Positions 1-7,161 of a DNA stretch of 64,000 bases are shown piece after piece. How positions within the stretch are numbered: the first letter of the stretch is position 1; each line of letters opens with the position of its first letter. Source of the stretch: Methylobacterium nodulans ORS 2060. Lineage in GTDB: Bacteria > Pseudomonadota > Alphaproteobacteria > Rhizobiales > Beijerinckiaceae. The position numbers and the translations under genes are program-made. The notes under the pieces were generated by a model that made no database searches, was not told the origin of the DNA, and was given only the letters and a program-made list of their open reading frames with translations. The DNA is taken from contig NC_011894.1 of NCBI RefSeq assembly GCF_000022085.1, positions 1,762,501 to 1,826,500 of the forward strand, written 5' to 3'.

Positions 1-193
1 GGATCACCACCCCGTCCGCCACGCTGCCCAGATGCGCGCGCAGCATCCGCAGCCGCTCCTCCGGAGGCAGCGCGGCGGGCGCGTTGTACCGGGCGAGCCA
101 CGCGCCCGTGCGGGCGATCTCTGCCGTCAGCTCCGGGTCGTCGGCGCGGTAGAGGTCACCCGCGAGCATCTTCTCCTTCTCGGTGCGCGCCAT
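1..193 (-). CDS. Sugar O-acetyltransferase (maltose/galactoside type), N-terminal 64 residues only
   Basis: The gene reads out of the left edge, so only its first 64 codons are seen. The start MARTEKEKMLAGDLYRADD followed by a short helical stretch is the N-terminal substrate-binding segment (Mac domain) of maltose/galactoside O-acetyltransferases, which transfer acetyl from acetyl-CoA to a sugar hydroxyl in the cytoplasm. The left-handed beta-helix catalytic part would lie outside the window, so the substrate cannot be judged. GGAGGAG lies about five bases before the ATG, which supports the start. It is divergent from purS, with 148 bases between them. Confidence 0.85.
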   Translation of the reverse strand, partial: MARTEKEKMLAGDLYRADDPELTAEIARTGAWLARYNAPAALPPEERLRMLRAHLGSVADGVVI

Positions 194-341
194 TGCGTCT
201 CCTCCGGGGGGCACGGGAATCCGGCTTCGCATGCCCTGGGCGGGAAGGCCATGCCGCAGGGCGCGGTCCCGGCCCGCCGTTGCCTCCCTGGCCGATCCGC
301 ACTATCGGAGGGCCCGGAGCCCCGCAGCCGAAGGTCTGCCG

Positions 342-584
342 ATGAAAGCGCGCGTCACCGTCACCCTGAAGACCGGCGTCCTCGACCCGCAGGGCAAGGC
401 CATCGAGGGGGCGCTGCGCTCGCTCGGCATCGCCGGCATCGCCAGCGTGCGCCAGGGCAAGTTCTTCGAGGTCGAGGTGGAGGGCACCGATCCGGCCGCC
501 GCCGAGGCGACGGTCAAGGCCGCCTGCGACAAGCTCCTCGCCAACACGGTGGTCGAGAACTACCGGGTCGAGATCGCGCGATGA
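342..584 (+). CDS. purS: Phosphoribosylformylglycinamidine synthase subunit PurS
   Basis: An 80-residue protein of the usual PurS length. PurS is the small structural subunit of the three-part FGAM synthase (PurS-PurQ-PurL), the fourth step of purine synthesis, and helps couple glutaminase and synthetase. The start MKARVTVTLKTGVLDPQG and the later VRQGKFFEVEVEG stretch are typical. GAAGGT lies six bases before the ATG. Its stop overlaps the purQ start as ATGA, so the two are translationally coupled. An upstream in-frame extension to base 183 lacks family character and is rejected as the start. Confidence 0.96.
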   Translation: MKARVTVTLKTGVLDPQGKAIEGALRSLGIAGIASVRQGKFFEVEVEGTDPAAAEATVKAACDKLLANTVVENYRVEIAR

Positions 585-1267
585 AGGCCGCCGTCGTCGT
601 CTTCCCGGGCTCGAACCGCGAGGCGGACGTGGCCCGGGCCCTCCGGCTCGCGGGCGCCGAGGTGACCAAGGTCTGGCACGCCGACACGGCGCTGCCGGCG
701 GGCACCGATCTCGCGGTCCTGCCCGGCGGCTTCTCCTACGGCGACTATCTGCGCTGCGGCGCCATCGCGGGGCGCGCCCACGCCATGGACGCGGTGCGCG
801 CCCACGCGGCCCGGGGCGGCCTCGTGCTCGGCATCTGCAACGGCTTCCAGATCCTGTGCGAGTCGGGACTCCTGCCCGGCGTGCTGATGCGCAACGTCAA
901 CCGCCGCTTCATCTGCCACCGGCAGACCCTGCGGGTGGAGCGCACCGACACGGCCTTCACGCGCGCCTATGCGGAGAAGCAGGTCATCGACGTCTGCGTG
1001 GCGCATGGCGAAGGCAACTACTTCGCCGATCCCGAGATGATCGCCCGCATCGAGGGCGAGGGCCGGGTCGCCTTCCGCTACTGCGACGCGGCGGGCAACC
1101 TGACCGAGACGGCCAACCGCAACGGCTCGCTGAACTCCATCGCGGGGATCTATTCCGAGAACCGCAACGTGCTCGGCCTGATGCCGCACCCGGAGAACTT
1201 CGTCGAGGATCTGGTCGGCGGCACGGATGGGCGCGGGTTGTTCGAGAGCCTCGCCAAGGCCGCCTGA
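581..1267 (+). CDS. purQ: Phosphoribosylformylglycinamidine synthase subunit PurQ (glutaminase)
   Basis: A 228-residue class I glutamine amidotransferase that releases ammonia from glutamine for FGAM synthesis. The nucleophile is Cys86 in LVLGICNGFQ; the rest of the triad is His203 and Glu205 in MPHPENF near the C terminus. The start MKAAVVVFPGSN is the standard PurQ opening. It overlaps purS by four bases. The synthetase gene purL does not follow: purQ is followed by a spacer of about 425 bases and then a gene on the other strand, so purL must lie elsewhere. Length and motifs are complete. Confidence 0.97.
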   Translation: MKAAVVVFPGSNREADVARALRLAGAEVTKVWHADTALPAGTDLAVLPGGFSYGDYLRCGAIAGRAHAMDAVRAHAARGGLVLGICNGFQILCESGLLPGVLMRNVNRRFICHRQTLRVERTDTAFTRAYAEKQVIDVCVAHGEGNYFADPEMIARIEGEGRVAFRYCDAAGNLTETANRNGSLNSIAGIYSENRNVLGLMPHPENFVEDLVGGTDGRGLFESLAKAA

Positions 1268-1646
1268 CGCGTCGGGGGAGATGCGGGAACCGCCGATCCT
1301 CCGTTTGAGTCAAGACGGACCCTGACCTGCGATCAGTCCGGTTCGGTTGACCGCACCCCCGACTTCAGGATGAGGTCAAGAATGGGACGAGGCGTCTTGT
1401 AGCTTCCGGACGGCCCCTCTTCCGGACGACTGCAGCGTCAGCGGAAGGAGATCCGGAATCCAGCAAGGGACCTGCCGCGAAGCGGCTCGGCATTTCAGCA
1501 ACGGCGCTGACAAGCGGGCGCTTGGCGATTTTATTGTCTTTGCCAACGGCCCAAGAGGCGGCCGATCGAAGAAGCATCCTCTCTCGTGCGGAAGCCCGGT
1601 TCCGGAACGCGCCGAGTTTCAGGTGCAGGGGCCGGCACCAAGCCGG
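1268..1646. other. Intergenic spacer, no convincing gene
   Basis: This is the spacer between purQ and the convergent dehydratase gene. A 70-codon open frame on the minus strand (1365-1577) has no recognisable motif, and its codon use looks random, so I do not call it. I see no tRNA-like cloverleaf and no clear rho-independent terminator directly after purQ. Confidence 0.5.
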
Positions 1647-1676
1647 CCGCGACCGGCCCCGGCAGGCCGGTCGCGG
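1647..1676 (-). terminator. Hairpin after the IlvD/Edd-family gene
   Basis: Perfect 12-bp arms (CCGCGACCGGCC at 1647-1658 and its complement at 1665-1676) enclose a 6-base loop, 16 bases beyond the stop of the minus-strand dehydratase gene. No T-tract follows on the minus strand, so it is at best a weak or factor-assisted terminator. Confidence 0.5.
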
Positions 1677-1692
1677 TGCAGAAGAAACGCCC

Positions 1693-3504
1693 TCAGTGGT
1701 TGTCGCGCGGCGGCCCCATGGTCTGGGCGACCTTCTGGAAGGCGTCGGAGCCCCGCAGGATCATGCCCTCGGAGAGCTGCTCCACCATCGCCCGCTGGAT
1801 CGCCTGCCAGGGCGTCTGGCTTGCCGGGTAGGGATAGCCGCCCCGGGCGGCGAGGTCCTCGCGCCGCCGCGCCAGCTCCTCGTCCGAGAGCAGGATGTCC
1901 GCCTGCCGCTTGTTCAGGTCGATGCGGATACGGTCGCCGTTCTGCAGGAGCGCGAGCCCGCCGCCCGCCGCCGCCTCCGGCGAGGCGTTGAGGATCGAGG
2001 GCGTGCCCGAGGTGCCCGATTGCCGCCCGTCGCCGATGCAGGGCAGGGAGAGCACGCCCCGGCGGATCAGCGCGCCCGGCGGTTGCATGTTCACCACCTC
2101 GGCGGCGCCCGGATAGCCGATCGGGCCCGCCCCGCGCATGATCAGGATGGTGTTCTCGTCGATGTCGAGGGCGGGGTCGTCGATCCGGTGGTGATAGTCC
2201 TCCGGCCCGTCGAACACCACGACCCGCCCCTCGAAGGCATAGGGGTCGTTCGGGTTCGACAGGTAGCGGTCGTAGAACTCGCGGCTGATCACGCTCGTCT
2301 TCATGATCGCGGAATCGAACAGCGTGCCCTTGAGATTGAGGAAGCCCGCCCGCTCCCGCAGGGGTTCCGAATAGGGCTTGATGACCTCGCGGTCCCAGGT
2401 CCTGGCCTCGCGGCAGTTCTCGCCGATGGTGCGGCCGTTGCAGGTGAGCGCGTCCGCGTGGATCTTGCCCGCCTCGATCAGCTCGGCGATGACCGCCGGC
2501 AGGCCCCCCGCCCGGAAATATTCCTCGCCCAGATAGGCGCCGGCCGGCTGCATGTTGACCAGGAGCGGGATGTCGTAGCCGACGCGCTCCCAGTCGTCGC
2601 AGGTCAGGGGCACGCCGATCAGCTTGGCGATGGCGTTGATGTGGATCGGCGCGTTGGTCGAGCCGCCGATGGCGGTGTTGGCGACGATGGCGTTCTCGAA
2701 GGCCTCGCGGGTCAGGATGTCGGAAGGCTTCAGATCCTCCCACACCATCTCGACGATGCGCTGGCCGGTGGCATAGGCCGCCTGTCCCCGCTCGCGATAG
2801 GGGGCGGGGATCGCCGCCGAGCCCGGCAGCGCCATGCCGAGCGCCTCGGCGAGCGCATTCATGGTCGAGGCGGTGCCCATCGTGTTGCAATGGCCCGTGG
2901 AGGGGGCCGAGGAGGCCACGATGTCGAGGAATTGCTGGTAGTCGATGTCGCCCGCCGCGTGGCGCTCGCGCGCCTTCCAGACCACGGTGCCCGAGCCCGT
3001 GCGCTCGCCGCGGCTCCAGCCGTTCAGCATCGGCCCGACATTGAGCGAGATCGCCGGAATGTTCACGGTCGCGGCCGCCATCAGGCAGGCCGGCATGGTC
3101 TTGTCGCAGCCGGTGAGCAGCACCACCCCGTCGAGGGGATAGCCGTACAGCACCTCCACCAGCGACAGATAGGCGAGATTGCGGTCGAGGGCGGCGGTCG
3201 GGCGCTTGCCCGTCTCCTGGATCGGATGGCAGGGGAACTCGAAGGCGACGCCGCCCGCCGCCGTGATGCCGTCGCGCACGCGCTTGGCGAGTTCCATGTG
3301 GTGGCGGTTGCAGGGCGAGAGGTCGGAGCCGGTCTGCGCGATGCCGATCAGTGGCTTGCCCGCCTGCAGCTCGGCCTGGGTGAGGCCGTAATTCAGGTAG
3401 CGCTCCAGGTAGAGCGCAGTCATGCCCGGATTGTCGGGGTTGTCGAACCACAGTCGCGACCGCAGGCGGCTCGGGTCGATCCGGGGACGGGGCGTCGGGG
3501 CCAT
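1693..3504 (-). CDS. IlvD/Edd-family dehydratase, pentonate (L-arabonate/xylonate) type
   Basis: A 603-residue [2Fe-2S] dehydratase that would convert a sugar acid such as L-arabonate or D-xylonate to its 2-keto-3-deoxy form. The three expected cluster cysteines are visible: Cys65 in SDLSPCN, Cys133 in [10 protein letters not shown] (with the metal-binding Asp134 and Lys135) and Cys206 in STGHCNTMG. From memory, these keep the spacing of the characterised Rhizobium L-arabonate dehydratase, shifted by six residues. AAGGAGG before the ATG fixes the start; an upstream extension to base 3765 is rejected. The true IlvD (dihydroxy-acid dehydratase) is the alternative, but residue context favours the sugar-acid branch. 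No other pentose gene is adjacent. Confidence 0.85.
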   Translation of the reverse strand: MAPTPRPRIDPSRLRSRLWFDNPDNPGMTALYLERYLNYGLTQAELQAGKPLIGIAQTGSDLSPCNRHHMELAKRVRDGITAAGGVAFEFPCHPIQETGKRPTAALDRNLAYLSLVEVLYGYPLDGVVLLTGCDKTMPACLMAAATVNIPAISLNVGPMLNGWSRGERTGSGTVVWKARERHAAGDIDYQQFLDIVASSAPSTGHCNTMGTASTMNALAEALGMALPGSAAIPAPYRERGQAAYATGQRIVEMVWEDLKPSDILTREAFENAIVANTAIGGSTNAPIHINAIAKLIGVPLTCDDWERVGYDIPLLVNMQPAGAYLGEEYFRAGGLPAVIAELIEAGKIHADALTCNGRTIGENCREARTWDREVIKPYSEPLRERAGFLNLKGTLFDSAIMKTSVISREFYDRYLSNPNDPYAFEGRVVVFDGPEDYHHRIDDPALDIDENTILIMRGAGPIGYPGAAEVVNMQPPGALIRRGVLSLPCIGDGRQSGTSGTPSILNASPEAAAGGGLALLQNGDRIRIDLNKRQADILLSDEELARRREDLAARGGYPYPASQTPWQAIQRAMVEQLSEGMILRGSDAFQKVAQTMGPPRDNH

Positions 3505-3525
3505 GCGGGCGTTCCTCCTTGGGAA

Positions 3526-3610
3526 GCGCTCCCCGCCGGAGTGGATACCGGTTCGGCAGGGAGCGCGTGACATCGAGACTTGAGACGGCCCGGCCGGGTC
3601 GGGCCGTCTC
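3526..3610. repeat. Family C palindromic repeat, copy C1
   Basis: This copy has two nested hairpins: GCGCTCCC...GGGAGCGC (3526-3533/3559-3566) around the core GTGGATACCGGTTCGG, then 11-bp arms GAGACGGCCCG (3582-3592/3600-3610). The core matches a short element widespread in Rhizobiales genomes. It lies in the leader of the dehydratase gene, just upstream of its ribosome-binding site. Copies C2 and C3 are at 11483-11687. Confidence 0.75.
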
Positions 3611-3788
3611 CCAGCGACGGGCCGGACTTTGGACCCGGGCGGTGCGGGAAGGCAACAGAGGCGAGCCGTTCCAGACTGGCCCGGCGCACGCGTCGTCGCA
3701 GGACGAAAGATTCCCACCAAGGGGTGTCCCCTCCCGCGCGACGGGGTGCTATGACGCCGGCGCATTTTCTCCCGTCAAGGCCGGATTC

Positions 3789-3995
3789 ATGAGCGAGAAG
3801 ACCACCAACCCGTTGATCCCGATCGGCATCGTGGTGTTGCTGCCGGTGATCGCCTGCCTCGTCCTGATGCTGGTCGACGAGGGCATCGAGCGCTCGCTCC
3901 TGTGGGCCGCCGTCAGAGTCGGGATCCTGCTCATCGTCATCGGCGGCGCGCTCTCCTTCGGCGCGAGCCGCCTCGCGGCCAAGAGCGGCCAGTAA
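3789..3995 (+). CDS. Small two-helix membrane protein, unknown function
   Basis: A 68-residue protein with two hydrophobic segments (about residues 9-28 and 37-57) separated by the short acidic turn DEGIER. The N terminus MSEKTTNPLIPIGI is hydrophilic, and the tail ends in charged residues. I do not recognise a named family. It is read towards the aminotransferase gene 16 bases downstream, so the two probably share a transcript. An upstream in-frame extension to 3519 runs through repeat C1 and is not credible. The predicted topology has both termini on the same side of the inner membrane. Confidence 0.7.
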   Translation: MSEKTTNPLIPIGIVVLLPVIACLVLMLVDEGIERSLLWAAVRVGILLIVIGGALSFGASRLAAKSGQ

Positions 3996-4011
3996 GCGTC
4001 AGCGCGCGGCG

Positions 4012-5190
4012 ATGCCGACCCTCGTTCCCGCCTTCGGGCGCATCGGGGAAGAGAACGCCTTCGCGGTGCTGGCGCGCGCCACGGCGCTCGCTCAGGCCGG
4101 GCGGGACGTGATCAACCTCGGCATCGGCCAGCCCGACATGCCGACCCCGCCCCACGTGGTGGAGGCGGCGGTCAAGGCTTTGCGCGACGGCCATCACGGC
4201 TACACGCCCGCCACCGGCATCCTGCCCCTGCGCGAGGCGGTTGCCCGCGACATCCGCCGCCGCCTCGACGTCGAGGTCTCCCCCGACAGCGTCATGATCG
4301 TGCCGGGCGGCAAGGTCACGATGTTCGCCGCGATCCTGATGTTCGGCGAGCCGGGGGCGGAGATCCTCTATCCGGATCCGGGCTTCCCGATCTACCGCTC
4401 GATGATCGAGTTCACGGGCGCGACGCCGGTGCCGATCCCGATCCGCGAGGCGAATGGCTTCGCGTTCTCGGCCGAGGAGACGCTGGCGCTGATCACGCCC
4501 CGCACGCGGCTCGTGATCCTCAACTCGCCCGCGAACCCCACCGGCGGCGTGACGCCGAAGGCCGAGATCGACCGGCTCGTTGCCGGGCTCGCCGCGCATC
4601 CCAACGTGGCTTTGCTGTCCGACGAGATCTACGGCACCATGACCTATGACGGCGAGCGGCACCACTCGCTGCTCGCCTATCCGGAGATCCGCGATCGGCT
4701 GATCTACCTCGACGGGGCCTCGAAGACCTACGCGATGACCGGCTGGCGTCTCGGCTGGTCGGTCTGGCCGGCCCCCTTCTACGAGGCGGCGCGCAAGCTC
4801 GCGGTGAACTCCTTCTCATGCGTCAACGCGGCGACGCAATGGGCCGGGATCGCGGCCCTCGACGGCCCGCAGGATGCGGTCGCTGCCATGATGGCCGAGT
4901 TCGACCGCCGCCGGCTCATCGTGGTCGAGGGCCTGAACCGGCTGCCGGGCATCTCCTGCATCACCCCGAAGGGCGCCTTCTACGCCTTCCCGAACATTGC
5001 CCGCACGGGCTGGAAGGCCAAGGCGCTCGCCTCCGCGCTGCTGGAGGAGGCCGGCGTCGCCACCATCGGCGGTCCGGATTTCGGCGTGCACGGCGAGGGC
5101 TATCTGCGGCTCTCCTATGCCAACTCGGCCGAGAACATCCTGCGGGCGCTGGAGCGGATGGGCGAGTTCCTGGCGCGCAACCCGCGCTGA
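4012..5190 (+). CDS. Pyridoxal-phosphate aminotransferase, class I/II (AspC/AAT-I family)
   Basis: A 392-residue fold-type I aminotransferase. The internal aldimine lysine is Lys238 in GASKTYAMTGWRLGW. Asn175 in NSPANPTGG and Asp204/Tyr207 in LSDEIYGTM are the cofactor contacts, and YLRLSYANS near the C terminus carries the arginine that binds the substrate carboxylate. This is the layout of bacterial aspartate/aromatic/alanine transaminases of the subgroup Igamma; the amino donor cannot be set from sequence. It starts 16 bases after the small membrane protein and is followed by a 528-base repeat-rich spacer. Confidence 0.9.
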   Translation: MPTLVPAFGRIGEENAFAVLARATALAQAGRDVINLGIGQPDMPTPPHVVEAAVKALRDGHHGYTPATGILPLREAVARDIRRRLDVEVSPDSVMIVPGGKVTMFAAILMFGEPGAEILYPDPGFPIYRSMIEFTGATPVPIPIREANGFAFSAEETLALITPRTRLVILNSPANPTGGVTPKAEIDRLVAGLAAHPNVALLSDEIYGTMTYDGERHHSLLAYPEIRDRLIYLDGASKTYAMTGWRLGWSVWPAPFYEAARKLAVNSFSCVNAATQWAGIAALDGPQDAVAAMMAEFDRRRLIVVEGLNRLPGISCITPKGAFYAFPNIARTGWKAKALASALLEEAGVATIGGPDFGVHGEGYLRLSYANSAENILRALERMGEFLARNPR

Positions 5191-5282
5191 GATCGCAAGG
5201 CGGCCGGCCCCCCGGGCCAAGCAATCTCGCAATCCCGCCGGAATGTCCTGCCTTTCCGTGCCGTTCTTTCATGTTGATCCGG

Positions 5283-5455
5283 GCGCGGGTCTCGGCATGT
5301 GATCCGGTTTCCGAACCGATCGTCCGGAAACCGGATCACATGCCGAGACTCGCGCGGTGCGGAGCAAAGCTCCGCGCCCCCTTGAGCGAAGCCGAAATCC
5401 GCATTGCCGCGCGATTGCGGCAGCAATCGCCGAGCAATCAATCGGATTTCGTCTG
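5283..5455. repeat. Family D palindromic repeat, copy D1, with 31-bp inverted arms
   Basis: Arms at 5283-5313 and 5325-5355 pair over 31 positions with one G-U; the inner 25 bp (GTCTCGGCATGTGATCCGGT onward) are perfect. The loop is 11 bases. A second hairpin, GCGGAGC-AAA-GCTCCGC, and a third with arms GAAATCCG/CGGATTTC (ending near 5447) follow. The stretch GCGGAGCA..GCTCCGCGC..CTTGAGCG recurs in copy D2 at 44038. The rest of the spacer 5191-5718 shows no gene. The strength and length of the hairpin mean it would fold in RNA read from either side. Confidence 0.8.
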
Positions 5456-5718
5456 AGGACCTAGACTGAATGACCTAGGTCTTCCGCGCCACATAGTCAG
5501 CCTGCCGGTCGGTGGATTATGATCGCTTGCCGAGAGTTCGGGCGGTGGGTTCGGAGACTCGATTGCCGGATCCTTCCTCGCGGGGCCGCAGCAGGCCGGC
5601 GCGGCGATCCCATCCGCTCTGGCTGCGGCGCGTGTCGGCAGGTCTGACGGGGGCGCCGCGGGCATCAGCATTGGTGGGGCCGGTGCGACAGGGGCGGGCG
5701 CAGGGGGATCAGTGACCG

Positions 5719-6765
5719 ATGACGGGGTCGAGGCAGGCTGCGGCGCTCGCGCCGGCGCTGATCTGGTTCGAGCGCTGGATGCAGGCCACGAAGCGCCTGC
5801 GCCGCCATCCATGGCTCGCCGATGCCTGCGGGGTCGTGGCCTTCGCCGGGGCGCTGGCGCTTCGCTTCGCGCTCGACGGGATCCTGTCCTCCGGCTTCCC
5901 CTACCTGACCTTCTTTCCGGCCGTCATCATCACGACCTTCGCGTGCGGTCCGCGTCCCGGCACCATCTGCGCGGTGCTGTCGGGGCTGGCCGCGTGGTAC
6001 TTCTTCATGGCGCCGCGCTATTCGCTGGTGCTCACCGGCGAGAGCGCGCTCGCCCTCGTCCTCTACGCCTTCATCGTCGCGGTCGATATCGTCCTGATCG
6101 CGTCCATGCAGCGCGCCTCCGAGCGGCTGCGGCAGCAGCAGCGGCTCTCGAACCGCCTCATCGAGCAGCAGCGGGTCCTGTTCCAGGAACTCCAGCACCG
6201 CGTGGCCAACTCGATGCAGTTCGTGGCCGCTCTGCTTGCGCTGCAGAAGCGGCAGGCCGCGCATGATCCGCAGGCGGCCCTCAACGCCCTCGACGAGGCG
6301 CGCCTGCGGGTCGAGTTGATGGCGCGCATTCACCGGCGGCTCTACGATCCCGCGAGCCTCGAGCGTCCGATCGGGGCGTATCTGCAGGAGATCTGTTCGG
6401 ATCTGCTCGATGCGACGGGCGCGCGGACCGTGATCTGCCGCGTCGAGATGCCGCCGGTCCGCCTGGACCTAAGCCGCCTGACGACCCTGTCGCTTCTCGT
6501 GGTCGAGGTCGTCACCAATGCGATCAAGCACGCCTTCCCGGACGGCGCGCGGGGCACGATCACGATCCGCCTGGAGCCCCTTGCGGCCGGACGTCTCCTC
6601 CTGACCATCACGGATGACGGACGCGGGTTGCCGGCCGATTTCGACCAGCAGGTCCGGGACCGCCTGGGCTTCCGCATCATCCAGAACCTCGCGGCGCAGC
6701 TTGGCGGGCAGGTCCGCTACGAGTCGAAGGGCGGGACGGTCGCGCGGCTGGAATTCCCCGTCTGA
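5719..6765 (+). CDS. Sensor histidine kinase, DUF4118 + HisKA_2/HATPase
   Basis: A 348-residue membrane kinase. Residues about 35-130 hold three to four hydrophobic helices of the DUF4118 (KdpD-like) membrane module, with the marker stretch FPYLTFFPAVI. A short coiled coil (130-155) leads to the phosphoacceptor His160 in QELQHRVANSMQF, the HisKA_2 form common in alphaproteobacteria. The ATPase domain shows an N-box around VVEVVTNAIKHAF and a G-box DDGRGLP. HisKA_2/HWE kinases often feed the general stress response or unlinked receivers. No receiver gene is adjacent, so it is an orphan. The signal is unknown. Confidence 0.88.
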   Translation: MTGSRQAAALAPALIWFERWMQATKRLRRHPWLADACGVVAFAGALALRFALDGILSSGFPYLTFFPAVIITTFACGPRPGTICAVLSGLAAWYFFMAPRYSLVLTGESALALVLYAFIVAVDIVLIASMQRASERLRQQQRLSNRLIEQQRVLFQELQHRVANSMQFVAALLALQKRQAAHDPQAALNALDEARLRVELMARIHRRLYDPASLERPIGAYLQEICSDLLDATGARTVICRVEMPPVRLDLSRLTTLSLLVVEVVTNAIKHAFPDGARGTITIRLEPLAAGRLLLTITDDGRGLPADFDQQVRDRLGFRIIQNLAAQLGGQVRYESKGGTVARLEFPV

Positions 6766-6817
6766 GCCGGTAACGGGCGGGTGTGCTGCCGGTCTCCGAA
6801 AACCAGCCTTCGCCGCC

Positions 6818-7003
6818 TCAGGCGCCGCGCCACCAGATCACGCCCATGATCACCACGATGGCGATGAATTGCAGCAGCACGCGCAGGCGCATCAGGCGCT
6901 GCGAGAGATTGGCGCTGCCACCCCGCAGCATGTTGACGAGGCCGAAGAGCAGCACGACGGCGACGGCGATGCAGGCGATGAGGACGACGGTATCGGCAGA
7001 CAT
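6818..7003 (-). CDS. Twin-transmembrane-helix small protein (HIG1-like)
   Basis: A 61-residue protein with two transmembrane helices (about residues 5-24 and 40-58) joined by GLVNMLRGGSANLSQRLMR, the loop that marks the bacterial HIG1-type twin-helix family. Eukaryotic HIG1 proteins associate with cytochrome c oxidase; the bacterial members are uncharacterised, so a respiratory link is only inference. It faces the histidine kinase tail to tail. Its length matches the family and the start is the only reasonable ATG. Confidence 0.82.
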   Translation of the reverse strand: MSADTVVLIACIAVAVVLLFGLVNMLRGGSANLSQRLMRLRVLLQFIAIVVIMGVIWWRGA

Positions 7004-7161
7004 CGGGGGCTAGGTCCGGAAGCGAGGAGCGACGGCGCGCCGGTCGCGGCGGCGGCGTGTCGTGCTGGAACGAAGAGGCGCGAGCCCGCTCCCGCGCGGA
7101 CGAGGGGCCGGCGCCTCTTACATGGGGATCGAGGGCCGGGCGAGCGACCTGTCGCATCCCC

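Noticed and set aside
32..580. A long upstream extension of purQ through purS
   Set aside because: The extension is out of frame with purS and antisense to the acetyltransferase; the ATGA overlap gives the expected PurQ N terminus.
1365..1577. A 70-codon minus-strand open frame in the purQ-dehydratase spacer
   Set aside because: It has no ribosome-binding site of note and no recognisable motif; its Arg/Ala/Ser-rich composition is what random high-G+C sequence gives.
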